Positions 15,504 through 24,310 of a stretch of 64,000 bases of DNA are shown in pieces. The DNA is taken from the NCBI GenBank assembly GCA_002010215.1, contig MTMY01000007.1:1-64000 (forward strand), in the 5' to 3' direction. The notes under the pieces were generated by a model that ran no database searches, was not told the origin of the DNA, and saw nothing but the letters and a program-made list of their open reading frames with translations. The position numbers were made by a program, and so were the translations under genes. Each line of letters starts with the position of its first letter. Position 1 is the first letter of the stretch. The DNA is from Archaeoglobus sp. JdFR-37 (GTDB lineage Archaea > Halobacteriota > Archaeoglobi > Archaeoglobales > Archaeoglobaceae).

Positions 15504-15950
15504 ATGAAGGTGGCTCTTGGCGGAACCTTCGAACCGCTGCACGAAGGGCACAAGAAGCTGATTGATATTGCAATCCAGCTGGGCGGGAAAGACATAACCA
15601 TCGGCATAACTAGCGATGAAATGGCTAGGATGCGAATAAGGAGCGTTCTACCTTTCGAAATAAGGGCTGAGAATGTGAGGCAGTATGTTAAGAGGAAATA
15701 CGGCTTTGAGCCGCAGATAGTTAAGATCACCAATCCCTTTGGAAAAACTCTTGAGAGAGATTTTGAATACCTCGTTGTCTCTCCTGAAACCTGTGAAATG
15801 GCCATGAAGATAAATGAGAAAAGGAGAGAGCTTGGAAAGAAGGAGATAAAAATTGTGAAGGTTGACTTCGTTCTTGCCGAAGACGGCAAGCCCATCTCTG
15901 CTACCAGAATAAAGAAGGGAGAAATAGATCGGTACGGAAGGCTAATATGA
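15504..15950 (+). CDS. coaD: Phosphopantetheine adenylyltransferase
   Basis: The 148-residue archaeal CoaD transfers AMP from ATP to 4'-phosphopantetheine in coenzyme A synthesis. The nucleotidyltransferase motif GGTFEPLHEGHKKLI carries the (T/H)xGH site, and the C-terminal ISATRIKKGEID corresponds to the ISSTxI motif. An upstream in-frame GTG (15489) would add five residues, but the TATA box position fits the leaderless ATG. Its stop overlaps the DUF84 gene by 4 bp. Confidence 0.92.
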   Translation: MKVALGGTFEPLHEGHKKLIDIAIQLGGKDITIGITSDEMARMRIRSVLPFEIRAENVRQYVKRKYGFEPQIVKITNPFGKTLERDFEYLVVSPETCEMAMKINEKRRELGKKEIKIVKVDFVLAEDGKPISATRIKKGEIDRYGRLI

Positions 15951-16477
15951 AGGTCGTGAGAGTCGTTGTGGGCTCCACAAACCCCACCAAAATTGAGGGG
16001 GTAAAAAAGGCTTTTCTGCAGTATTTTGGCAGTGTTGAGGTTGCTGGAAAGGAAGTTGATAGTAACGTCTCTTCCCAGCCCTTTGATGATGAAGTAATTA
16101 GAGGAGCCATTAACAGGGCGAAAGCTGCCTACAGCAGCGAATATGACTTTTCCGTAGGAATTGAGGCAGGTCTATTCAGAATGAAGAGCACTATAACTGG
16201 ATTTATTGACTTTCAGGTCGCTGCAATTTTTGATGGGGAAAAGATCAGCATAGGCTTCGGACCTGGGTTTGAGTATCCGCCTCAAGTCGTACAGAGCGTT
16301 CTGAAGGGCAAGGAAGTTGGAGATGTCATGGATGAAATCACAGGTATCAAAGACTTGGGAGAGAAATTCGGAGCAATTTACGTCTTGACGAATGGTATTA
16401 TTTCTAGAAGCGAGCTCTCCAGAATTGCAGTAACCATGGCTCTTATCCCATTCCTCAACAGCCATGACTACTTTTAG
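15947..16477 (+). CDS. Inosine/xanthosine triphosphatase (DUF84/YjjX family)
   Basis: The 176-residue protein begins VVRVVVGSTNPTKIEGVKKAF and has SSQPFDDEVIRGAINRA and DFSVGIEAGLF, the conserved blocks of the YjjX/DUF84 family. Known members hydrolyse non-canonical ITP/XTP and so keep damaged purines out of nucleic acids. Its start overlaps coaD by 4 bp, and its end overlaps the radical SAM gene by 14 bp. The tight coupling suggests a shared transcript; a functional link to the neighbours is inference. Confidence 0.88.
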   Translation: MKVVRVVVGSTNPTKIEGVKKAFLQYFGSVEVAGKEVDSNVSSQPFDDEVIRGAINRAKAAYSSEYDFSVGIEAGLFRMKSTITGFIDFQVAAIFDGEKISIGFGPGFEYPPQVVQSVLKGKEVGDVMDEITGIKDLGEKFGAIYVLTNGIISRSELSRIAVTMALIPFLNSHDYF

Positions 16478-17318
16478 CGTCATAACTCCCTTTGACCCTT
16501 GGAAGGGGAAGCTCTGCACATGCCAGCAAAAGTACTCATTCAATCCTTACACTGGATGCATGCATGGCTGCCTTTACTGCTATGCAACTTACATCCCAAA
16601 CTTCTACCGATTGAGATTGAAAGAGAGATTGCTGATAAGGCTGGAGAAAGACCTGAAAAAGCTGCCTGAGAATTCGGTCATCTCCATGTCCAACAGTAGC
16701 GATCCATATCCACCCGTGGAAAAGCAGCTTGGAATTACCAGGAAATGCTTGGAACTCATAAAGGAACACGATTTTCCGCTGCTAGTCATCACGAAAAGCG
16801 ATATTGTAGCTAGGGATGCAAAGTTGCTTTCCGAGATGAAATGCGCTGTGAGCATAACCGTGACGGGTTTCCGTAACGCTGGGATAATCGAGCCGGGAGC
16901 ACCAGCAGCGGAAAGAAGAATTGAGGCTTTGAAGGCTATGGCAGAACATGACATTTCCACAATTTTGAGGTTTGACCCCATTATTCCCTTCATCAACGAA
17001 GATGAAGTGGAAGAAGTTTTATCGAAATGTGACTTTGTTGACCAGGTTGTCTCATCAACTCTGAAGCTCAGGAAAGACTCATTCAAAAGGCTATCCAGCA
17101 CCTTTCCTGACTTGACCCCAAAATTCAGGGAACTTTACTTTATCAGGGGTGAGAAGATTGGAAATTCTTTCTACCTTCCTGTAGAGCTGAGAAAACAGTT
17201 GTTGGGGAGGATTGCACAAATCTGCGATAACATGGGAGTTCCCTACTCCTTCTGCAGAGAAGGTTTTAAATTTAAAGCAAGAAGTTGTGATGGTAAAGAC
17301 TTGATAAATTATTCATAA
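16464..17318 (+). CDS. Radical SAM protein, SplB-like
   Basis: The 284-residue protein has YTGCMHGCLYCYA, a CX3CX2C motif that binds the SAM-coordinating [4Fe-4S] cluster, and follows the COG1533 pattern (SMSNSSDPYPPVEKQLGITR, then VSITVTGFRNAG). SplB of Bacillus repairs spore photoproduct; archaeal homologues are unproven and may repair DNA or modify other molecules. Further cysteines near residues 257, 265 and 276 could hold another cluster. It is the last gene of the coaD operon. Confidence 0.85.
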   Translation: MTTFSVITPFDPWKGKLCTCQQKYSFNPYTGCMHGCLYCYATYIPNFYRLRLKERLLIRLEKDLKKLPENSVISMSNSSDPYPPVEKQLGITRKCLELIKEHDFPLLVITKSDIVARDAKLLSEMKCAVSITVTGFRNAGIIEPGAPAAERRIEALKAMAEHDISTILRFDPIIPFINEDEVEEVLSKCDFVDQVVSSTLKLRKDSFKRLSSTFPDLTPKFRELYFIRGEKIGNSFYLPVELRKQLLGRIAQICDNMGVPYSFCREGFKFKARSCDGKDLINYS

Positions 17319-17391
17319 AAAACAAGATATTTTTATTAAATGAATCATATGGAAAGATTTATTAAGAAAAAATGTCATCATAATAATCGGG

Positions 17392-18975
17392 ATGAGGGTT
17401 ATTGGCAAGTACTACAGACTTCTCGACAAGTACCTTCCAGAAGGGGATGTAACTCTTATTGAAGAATATGGAATGATTGAGGATGAAGAGCTTGTTGAAG
17501 ATTACTGGATTTACAGGCCCTTTGTCAGGGCTGAGATTGTAAAAATTCTAGATTCAGAAGAATTGAGATACAGAGTCATGGAACCAACCCTCACGGTTGA
17601 AGAATTCGGTGTGCTTGAGGAACTTTATAAGGACATAGGAGATGTTTTGATTCTCAAAGACCTCACTATAGAGATTGAAGCAAAAGAGAAAATTCTTCTT
17701 TCAACTTTTAAGGATTTAATTGGCGAATACGGCATCGAACTCGATCTTATATTGCAATGCAAATATGTCTATTATCTTTTCAGAGATTTCCTTGGTTTTG
17801 GACCTATAGATGCTGTGCTGAACGATCCATATGTTGAGGACATACACTGCGATGGTTACGACATTCCCATTTACCTCAACCACAAAAAGTACGGGAATAT
17901 TGCAACGGACATTAGATTCAGCGAGGAGGAGCTCGACAAGTATGTCCAAGCTCTGGTTCAGATGAGCGGGAAGCATGTGAGCCATGGTAATCCAATTATC
18001 GATGCAACCCTGCCTGATGGGAGTAGGCTTCAGGCAACTTATGGTATTGAAGTTACGCCTCGTGGCTCTTCATTCACCATAAGAAAGTTCACAGAAGAGC
18101 CTCTCACACCTGTGGATCTGATAAGGTTCGGCACCTACACTGCAGAACAGCTGGCGTATTTCTGGCTTGTTGTAGAACACAAGCTCAACCTGATGGTGGT
18201 TGGTGAAACAGCCGCTGGAAAAACAACAACGCTTAACGCCATCCTGATGTTCCTGCCCCCGGAAGCGAAGGTGGTGTCAATAGAGGATACCAGAGAGATA
18301 GCCCTCAAACATGAAAACTGGATTGCCGGAGTTACGAGAGAAGCAGTAACGGGAGATGAAAGGGAAATAAGTATGTATGACCTGCTGAGGGCCGCTCTGA
18401 GACAGCGACCGGACTACATCGTGGTTGGTGAAGTAAGGGGTAAGGAAGCCCAAACACTTTTCCAGGCCATGTCCACCGGGCATGCAGCCTATGCAACACT
18501 TCATGCTGGAGACATCCACCAGACAATTTACAGGCTTGAGACTGAACCGCTGAACGTGCCAAGAAGCCTGATACAGTTCTTGGACGTCATTTCCATTCAG
18601 ACCCAGTGGACTAGAGAGGGGATAAGGAAGAGGAGGGCAAAAAGTGTTTATGAGATACTTGGCATAGATCCTAATGACAAGAATCTCCTGATAAATGAGG
18701 TTTATCGCTGGAACCCTTACACTGATGAGCACTATCCACTCAATCCGCTGAAAAAGCTTGAGAAAATCTCGATCATTAGGGGAGAAGATGTGGGCCAGAC
18801 CATGGAGGAGCTAAACAGGCGTGCAGAATTTCTGGAATTTCTGAACAAGCTCGACATCAGAGATCTCAGAAATGTTACTTCCATGATTCACGCCTATTAT
18901 CGTAACCCCTATGAGTCTTTTGATGTAATCATTAAAGAGGGCAGGAAATATGAGAAGGCTGAAGCAAAAGCCTGA
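17392..18975 (+). CDS. Type II/IV secretion ATPase (GspE/FlaI family)
   Basis: The 527-residue protein is a hexameric-type assembly ATPase. It has Walker A VVGETAAGKTTTL at about residue 269, an Asp box VVSIEDTREIALKHENW, Walker B RPDYIVVGEVRGKEAQ and a His box MSTGHAAYATLHAGD. The N-terminal 130 residues are an archaeal-type input domain. It should power pilus or secretion-filament assembly at the inner face of the membrane. Its end overlaps the TadC-like gene by 26 bp. A poly-A/T region at 17319-17391 separates it from the radical SAM gene and probably holds its promoter. Confidence 0.92.
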   Translation: MRVIGKYYRLLDKYLPEGDVTLIEEYGMIEDEELVEDYWIYRPFVRAEIVKILDSEELRYRVMEPTLTVEEFGVLEELYKDIGDVLILKDLTIEIEAKEKILLSTFKDLIGEYGIELDLILQCKYVYYLFRDFLGFGPIDAVLNDPYVEDIHCDGYDIPIYLNHKKYGNIATDIRFSEEELDKYVQALVQMSGKHVSHGNPIIDATLPDGSRLQATYGIEVTPRGSSFTIRKFTEEPLTPVDLIRFGTYTAEQLAYFWLVVEHKLNLMVVGETAAGKTTTLNAILMFLPPEAKVVSIEDTREIALKHENWIAGVTREAVTGDEREISMYDLLRAALRQRPDYIVVGEVRGKEAQTLFQAMSTGHAAYATLHAGDIHQTIYRLETEPLNVPRSLIQFLDVISIQTQWTREGIRKRRAKSVYEILGIDPNDKNLLINEVYRWNPYTDEHYPLNPLKKLEKISIIRGEDVGQTMEELNRRAEFLEFLNKLDIRDLRNVTSMIHAYYRNPYESFDVIIKEGRKYEKAEAKA

Positions 18976-20890
18976 TGAGTTGGAAAAATTAAAAGTTTAT
19001 GTACCCACTGCTCTCATCAGATATTACAGAAAAGCATACGAGAAAAATCCAGGGAAGTTCAGAGATCTGGAGAGATCGCTTGTAAGCGCCAGAATACCTG
19101 TTACAGCTCCGAAATATGCTGCAATTGTTACCTTTTATACGCTCCTCGTTTCTCCTCTGCTTGTCATCGCATCTTTATGGATTTCTGATGTGATTTATGC
19201 TGCATACACTTCTCTTTCTAGTTTATCCATTGGTGTGGGGTTTCCGATTGATAAATCAGCATTGGAGAGCGCAGTAAAATTCTCTTCAGAGATAATAGCT
19301 TTTATCCTCCTCTTTTATTTCCTCAGAACGGCATTGTTGAAGTATCCTTCCCTTTATGCTGCCCAGAGAAGGAGCAAGATAGATTCCACGCTTCCTCATG
19401 TTGTGAATATAATGCTGGGGATGGCGAAAGGCGGCAGCTCACCTCTTGAGATTTTCAGGACGATTGCTCAAGAAAGGGCAATTACCGGAGAGGTCGGAAA
19501 GGAATTTTCGATTGTTGTAAGGGATGTTGACTTTTTCCATAAGGACATCATATCTGCTCTTCGCAGCGTCGCCAATACGACACCATCTTCCAAACTCTCT
19601 GAATTTCTTGAAGACCTAATTAGTGTGCTGGAGGGTGGAGGGAGGCTGAGCGAGTTCCTCCAGTTCAAGTCATCCCACTACATAGAGGAAAGGGAAAGGT
19701 ATCACGAGATCTTCCTGAATTCCATGGGTGTGTTGGCGGAAATTTACGTGTCGGTATTCGTTGTGGCACCCCTCTTCGCTCTGATTATCTTTGTGGTCAT
19801 GGGAATGCTTGGAGAGGAAATCGAGAGACTGATGATAGCAATGGTGTACATTTACATCCCCGCTGGGGGAATTGCTTTCCTCTGGCTGGTGTATTCAATG
19901 GTAAAGGGTGAGAAAGTTGAGTGGACGGCTGAGAGACTCAGACCTATCACAATCAAGGCTAGGGTTGTGGAAGGTCAGCGGGAGCCAGGTTTCAAGGTCA
20001 AAACGGGTTTGGTGGCCCTAATCTTAAGAACATTTATACGGCTCAGAAGAACACTTAATCTCTCTCTATTTCTCTACAAGCCCGAGTATCTCCTTTACAT
20101 AACAATACCGGTATCTCTTGCCTTGCTAGCCCTTAGCTTCAACCGGTTGAAGTATGAAACCATTCTGATAGCACTTTTTGCCATCAACGCCTTTCCGTAC
20201 ACCATTGCAAATGAAATCCGGAGTTTCAGGGTGAGAAGACTGGAAAATGAGCTTCCGGAGTTCTTAAAGCAGCTTGCAAGCCTTAATGAAAGCGGTCTGA
20301 CAATAGTTGCCGCCTTAAGAGTCCTTTCCACAACAAACTTGGGTGCGCTCACCAGTGAGGTGATAAACATAAGAAAAGATATTGAGTGGGGAAAGCTTGT
20401 CACAGAAGCGCTTCAGAGGTTTGAGGCACGTGTTGGCAGTGCTGTGGTATCGAAGGTGGTATCGATTTTGATTAAAGCTCTAGAGTCGACAGATAACATA
20501 AAGGCTGCTCTTTTCACGGCTGCAACAGATGCTGAGATGTACCTTGAATTTAGAAAGAGGATGAGCAACGAGATGTTTGTGTATACCATCATAGTTTACA
20601 TGACTTTCGCGGTCTTTCTTTTCACCATCGTTGTCCTTTCAGAAAATTTCATCAATATATTTACGAAGATTGAAGCTCCCCAGACGTTTACTGGAGCAAG
20701 TTTCACCCTTCCAGATGTGGAAATGCTTACAAGGCTCTTTTACCACACAACACTCCTTAATGGGTTCTTCAGCGGCCTTGTGGCGGGAGTAATGGGGAGT
20801 GGGAGTGTTAGAGCCGGTATAAAACACTCCCTGCTTATGGTGGTGGTTTCGTTGATTGTATTCCATTATTTCTTGGGGGTGAGTTTATGA
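18950..20890 (+). CDS. TadC/GspF-type pilus assembly membrane protein, double domain
   Basis: The 646-residue membrane protein has two T2SSF domains: the first includes TLPHVVNIMLGMAKGGSSPL, the second NELPEFLKQLASLNESGLTI. Each is followed by a pair of long hydrophobic helices, and there are about nine membrane segments in total. This is the usual length of archaeal pilus platform proteins of the FlaJ/UpsF sort with duplicated domains. It is the membrane partner of the ATPase upstream and overlaps the pilin-like gene by 4 bp. Confidence 0.9.
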   Translation: MRRLKQKPDELEKLKVYVPTALIRYYRKAYEKNPGKFRDLERSLVSARIPVTAPKYAAIVTFYTLLVSPLLVIASLWISDVIYAAYTSLSSLSIGVGFPIDKSALESAVKFSSEIIAFILLFYFLRTALLKYPSLYAAQRRSKIDSTLPHVVNIMLGMAKGGSSPLEIFRTIAQERAITGEVGKEFSIVVRDVDFFHKDIISALRSVANTTPSSKLSEFLEDLISVLEGGGRLSEFLQFKSSHYIEERERYHEIFLNSMGVLAEIYVSVFVVAPLFALIIFVVMGMLGEEIERLMIAMVYIYIPAGGIAFLWLVYSMVKGEKVEWTAERLRPITIKARVVEGQREPGFKVKTGLVALILRTFIRLRRTLNLSLFLYKPEYLLYITIPVSLALLALSFNRLKYETILIALFAINAFPYTIANEIRSFRVRRLENELPEFLKQLASLNESGLTIVAALRVLSTTNLGALTSEVINIRKDIEWGKLVTEALQRFEARVGSAVVSKVVSILIKALESTDNIKAALFTAATDAEMYLEFRKRMSNEMFVYTIIVYMTFAVFLFTIVVLSENFINIFTKIEAPQTFTGASFTLPDVEMLTRLFYHTTLLNGFFSGLVAGVMGSGSVRAGIKHSLLMVVVSLIVFHYFLGVSL

Positions 20891-22485
20891 GAAATGATGG
20901 GGTTTCACCCCTCATTGGCATGATTCTCGGCTTGGGTATAATTGTAGGTTTTATTGGAATCGTTCAGAACTTTTTCGTTCCAGAGTGGATGAAAGCTGAG
21001 GAGTGGGATCATTACGAGCTGGTTTCTTCCGAATTTTCATATCTTGCGAAAATAGTAGCTCTTTCATCAAGCACTGGAAGTCCTAATACCGTTACCATTG
21101 ATATGGGGGTTAAACATTCGGATTATCCTTTTCTGTTAACCCCACCCGACACTGCAAGCTTTATAAAAGTTAGGGAACTTTATATTAATATCACATATTA
21201 TGAGATATTCCCTAATAGGAGTATTGCCTTAAAACCAAAAACGCTTGTGCTTAACACTTCAGCCATCATTCTTAAACCCGATTATGTCTATCTGGATGAT
21301 GTGGAGTTCACTTATGAGCATGGTTATGCCTTCAAGAGATATAGGAATGCGAATGTAACTCTAACGGATCAAAACATGTTCATAGGAGATACTGTGAACA
21401 TCTACATAATCAACACAACCTTTGACTCTCTAGCCACAACCCAGCCGTTAAACTTGGTTTTTTCACCGCTATCCTATGGAGGAGTCATCAGCGTTGCAAA
21501 TGCCACAATCCAGTTTGAGTCTCTAAACCCCAGTTATTGGGAAAGTATTGGAGCCGATGTTACTGGCAATATTGTTGAGGTTAATGTTACAAATGCTCGC
21601 CTGAAAATTGCTACAATTATGGTCACTTCCAGTGGGAGTAACATAACAACAACATCAGATATCTCGCCACAACTAAATGAACTTGTACCTCTATCTTCAC
21701 AACTGAATCTCTTCGTTGGTGAGACTGAGAAGGTTGAAGTGATGGCAAGAGATCAGTTTGGTAATCCGATTACCGGTATAACAATTAATGCGTCTATCTC
21801 AGGAAATATAGGAAATTTTGATGGAAGTTTTGCGACTTCAGAAAAGACGGATGCAAATGGAATTGCAACGTTTTATTTCACAGCTACAAACGAGGGTCTC
21901 GGTACATTAAATTTCGAAGCAGAATCAAAGCAAGCATCACTTCCTGTAGAAGTTATTGACGTTAATACCAGTGTTGAGAAGAAATGGGATCAAGATAAAT
22001 CCAATACTTCAGTCGTTGTGTCTCCTGATTTTGTGTGGACGGGCATATCAGGTGCCAGTAAGATTGTACTGAAAAATGCTGTGAGTCTTACTGGACAGGA
22101 TAATAATAAATTTAATATAATATTCACTCTTTATAATTCAAGCACTTATTATACTTTTGGGGTGGGACTGAAAATAGAAGGAGACGAATATAAAGTTAAA
22201 TCCAAAAAAGTATTTCTATATAAAAATGGACAGGAACTGTTCAATAACAAAGAGCTAAATTCCACCGCATGGGACAATATTTTTACAAATATTGGGACAG
22301 ATATATTGGATGTGGACAATTACGCGAGCAGTGATCAGTCTTCGATTGAAACCTACCTTCAAGAGGTAATTAATTTCCTCCAGAATGCTCCGCCTTCTGA
22401 TCCAGTAAAGCTCGCAGTGCAGAATATTGGCTTCCAAGAGGAGCATGGAGGTGGTGGCTGGAAAGTGGATATTCAGATTATATGA
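20887..22485 (+). CDS. Large type IV pilin-like protein with Ig-like domain
   Basis: The 532-residue protein begins MRNDGVSPLIGMILGLGIIV, matching the archaeal pilin N-domain (charged residues, then VSPxIG and a hydrophobic helix). Normal pilins are 100-200 residues; this one carries a long beta-rich exterior with many N-x-S/T sequons. Residues about 275-360 resemble an invasin-type Big_1 domain (VEVMARDQFGNPITGITINA, KTDANGIATFYFTATNEG). It overlaps the TadC gene by 4 bp, so it is likely the main substrate of this machine, perhaps an adhesive surface protein. Confidence 0.75.
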   Translation: MRNDGVSPLIGMILGLGIIVGFIGIVQNFFVPEWMKAEEWDHYELVSSEFSYLAKIVALSSSTGSPNTVTIDMGVKHSDYPFLLTPPDTASFIKVRELYINITYYEIFPNRSIALKPKTLVLNTSAIILKPDYVYLDDVEFTYEHGYAFKRYRNANVTLTDQNMFIGDTVNIYIINTTFDSLATTQPLNLVFSPLSYGGVISVANATIQFESLNPSYWESIGADVTGNIVEVNVTNARLKIATIMVTSSGSNITTTSDISPQLNELVPLSSQLNLFVGETEKVEVMARDQFGNPITGITINASISGNIGNFDGSFATSEKTDANGIATFYFTATNEGLGTLNFEAESKQASLPVEVIDVNTSVEKKWDQDKSNTSVVVSPDFVWTGISGASKIVLKNAVSLTGQDNNKFNIIFTLYNSSTYYTFGVGLKIEGDEYKVKSKKVFLYKNGQELFNNKELNSTAWDNIFTNIGTDILDVDNYASSDQSSIETYLQEVINFLQNAPPSDPVKLAVQNIGFQEEHGGGGWKVDIQII

Positions 22486-22620
22486 TGTTAAATTCTGGTC
22501 AATCACATTTAGGATGACCTTTCAGAGCTGGCTGGTGCACTTAAAATTACTTGAAATTGGATAGACCAATTCTGATCAGGAGGCTTTAGGTTTTTTACCA
22601 CTTCCTCCACATTATCTACT

Positions 22621-22860
22621 ATGACTACAAAATCCATAAAGGCAAGCTAGGAAACCTACACTAAACTCGTTTGAAATTGCAAGTAAACTGCAGGTTGAGC
22701 TGAAAAAACCGGTCTTTATTGAGGAAGCCGTAAGTATCTGATAAGAACGAAAGTAAGCAATTTAGGCAGATCATGGGAAGTCAACGACGAAGAAGTCGAG
22801 AAAATCAAAAAGGCCATAGAAGGGGGTGGAACGCTTGGAAATAGTCTGTTTAGATGCTGA
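22621..22860 (+). pseudogene. Decayed VapB-type antitoxin gene
   Basis: Reading three frames in order restores an antitoxin-like protein. ATG 22621 gives MTTKSIKAS, then TAG, then ETYTKLV. A frame change leads to EIASKLQVELKKPVFIEEAV, followed by stops, then RTKVSNLGRSWEVNDEEVEK and IKKAIEGG. This fits archaeal VapB antitoxins with a DExYxKL start and an SDLxGSWxxSDEExE tail. At least two stops and two frame changes make it non-functional. Confidence 0.7.
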
Positions 22861-22963
22861 TATTCTCATAGACTTTCTAAAGGGAAACGCTGTGGTTATA
22901 AAGGAAATTCAGCAACTTGAGGCTAAACATCAGCTTGTAACGTTGAAATTGTGCTGCAGTTAA
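22835..22963 (+). pseudogene. Truncated VapC (PIN-domain) toxin remnant
   Basis: A TTG at 22835 opens a 42-residue frame reading LEIVCLDADILIDFLKGNAV and VIKEIQQLEAKHQLVT, then stop. LDADILIDFLKG is the first acidic motif of PIN-domain ribonucleases; full VapC has about 130 residues with three more acidic positions, absent here. The start overlaps the tail of the antitoxin remnant, as in intact vapBC operons. Downstream sequence up to 23005 has no further clear coding. Confidence 0.7.
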
Positions 22964-23005
22964 ATTGTTAGAGCAAAAGGTAAAAATGCCAGACGATTAG
23001 CATCT

Positions 23006-23398
23006 TTACCTGCACAAAACAACCTCAAACCTCCTCGCACAGTAATCGAGCAGGAATCTGAAGTCCTTTGCGAATTCCACTCCCACGACCACCTCTTCGA
23101 CACCTCTTGACGCCTCCACGAAACCATCTTTAGACAGGTTAAGTTCTGAAAGCGTTAATTTGCCATAAGTGCCAACAGTCTCTGCAATGCTGCCGTTGGG
23201 CAAAACAGCAGCCCTTTTATACTGGCTTAGTTCATCAAATCTTAGTTTTTTGAATAGATTTTCAGGAATTATGGCAAAGCCTTCGTAACCGGTATCGAAA
23301 ACGGCAAATGTATTTCCTTCATCAGGATACCTTGTTGAAAGCATAGGATTCTCCAGAACGATCTCTAAAACAGGTGTTCCATTGAGGAGATGTCCCAC
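23006..23398 (-). CDS. Clan AA (retropepsin-like) aspartic protease
   Basis: The 130-residue protein has a single FAVFDTGYEGFAIIPENLF motif, the DTG active site of retroviral-type aspartic proteases that act as dimers, and a later beta-hairpin region ending FRFLLDYCARRFEVVL. GTG 23398 is the start, with GGAGGTGA upstream. No signal peptide is seen, so it acts in the cytoplasm. It directly follows a ribbon-helix-helix type gene on the same strand, a toxin-antitoxin-like arrangement. Its substrate is unknown; the partner is an obvious candidate. Confidence 0.8.
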   Translation of the reverse strand: MGHLLNGTPVLEIVLENPMLSTRYPDEGNTFAVFDTGYEGFAIIPENLFKKLRFDELSQYKRAAVLPNGSIAETVGTYGKLTLSELNLSKDGFVEASRGVEEVVVGVEFAKDFRFLLDYCARRFEVVLCR

Positions 23399-23424
23399 AG
23401 CGTGTCACCTCCACCCCCTTTTTA

Positions 23425-23713
23425 TCAGGGGTCTGATGGTTCCGTGGAAATTATTCTCACGTCTCTTGGGCCCACTCTCTTCTCACGCAAAATTTCGGCG
23501 AGTTCATCAAGATTAGAGGCCTGAGCGATTAGTTGATCACCCATATATGCTTTAAAGTAAACTGTTTTCCGGTAGAGGGATGAAAAAGTAATTCTTGAGA
23601 GCATCCTCAACTACTTTGGATATGGCTCCTTTGCTGGAACCGTACATCTCTCTTACGATCTCTCTCAGCTTCTTTTCAGTCTCATCGCTGAGTGAAATGA
23701 TCAGCGTTCCCAT
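23425..23713 (-). pseudogene. Ribbon-helix-helix protein gene split by a frameshift
   Basis: ATG 23713 starts MGTLIISLSDETEKKLREIV, continuing to ISKVVEDALKNYF, a CopG-like ribbon-helix-helix domain; this frame ends after 53 codons at 23552. From the same region the next frame continues SSLYRKTVYFKAYMGDQLIA, then SNLDELAEILREK and DVRIISTEPSDP, up to the aspartic protease gene. Removing one base from the run of five T (plus-strand A run at 23583-23587) joins both into one 95-residue protein. Either it is a fresh mutation, a sequencing error, or a programmed frameshift. A TATA-like AT-rich region lies upstream. Confidence 0.65.
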
Positions 23714-24011
23714 ATAATTAATTATTAATTAAATAGTAATTAAATTTTTTGAATCGAATGGCTACATGCATAATTCAGAATAATTCTTGTATTCTGAAGA
23801 TCCGCGATCTAATCTTCGAGCCTGAAATAATCCATTGGATAATCCCGTGTTCAAATCTCAATTACTTGTATTTGCAATACATCCGATAGAATCCAAAGAA
23901 AGATTGTACAGGAACTTTGTTCTCCGACAATCAAACGATTTCACAAAAATAAATACAGCTTTACAACATCCACCGCAACTAATATCTTTTAGAAATCCCA
24001 TAATATCTACT

Positions 24012-24275
24012 ATGCCAAAGGCTCCCTATGTTAGGGAGTACAAGCAGAGCAAATCCAGAGGAAAAGACTACATGATCAGATGTGATGGGTGTGGCAGGAA
24101 AGTGCCCAGATTCAAGACTTTTGTGGGCTATCGAGGCTTTAGAGTTGATTATGAAATCCAGAGGATGGTGGGGAGTAAAAACATCCACACAATAAGCATC
24201 AAAAGCTATTACTGCCCCAAATGTGCAAGGAATCTGGGAATTGTTCAGCCTGGGAAGCTTGGCAGGAGACGATAG
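24012..24275 (+). CDS. S26e-like zinc-ribbon ribosomal protein
   Basis: The 87-residue basic protein starts MPKAPYVREYKQSKSRGKD, then has RCDGCGRKVPRFK and YYCPKCARNLGIV, two CX2C pairs around a 45-residue beta region. This order and the basic ends resemble archaeal/eukaryotic ribosomal protein S26e. S26e is best known from Crenarchaeota and eukaryotes, so its presence in a likely euryarchaeote is of note. ATG 24012 follows a TATA-like AATATCTTTTA; a longer in-frame upstream extension has no such character. Confidence 0.6.
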   Translation: MPKAPYVREYKQSKSRGKDYMIRCDGCGRKVPRFKTFVGYRGFRVDYEIQRMVGSKNIHTISIKSYYCPKCARNLGIVQPGKLGRRR

Positions 24276-24310
24276 GCTGCAATAGAAGTATATGGTGCAT
24301 TGGGGCGCAA

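Noticed and set aside
15350-15565. Plus-strand open frame of 71 codons before coaD
   Set aside because: It crosses the coaD promoter and start in another frame and has no ribosome site or recognisable composition.
22506-22545. Short frame DDLSELAGALKIT similar to antitoxin tails
   Set aside because: Too short and ends at a stop; could be part of an older antitoxin remnant, but the match cannot be told from chance.
23840-23862. CCGTGTTCAAATC resembling a tRNA T arm
   Set aside because: The stem does not close and no acceptor, D or anticodon arm can be folded around it.
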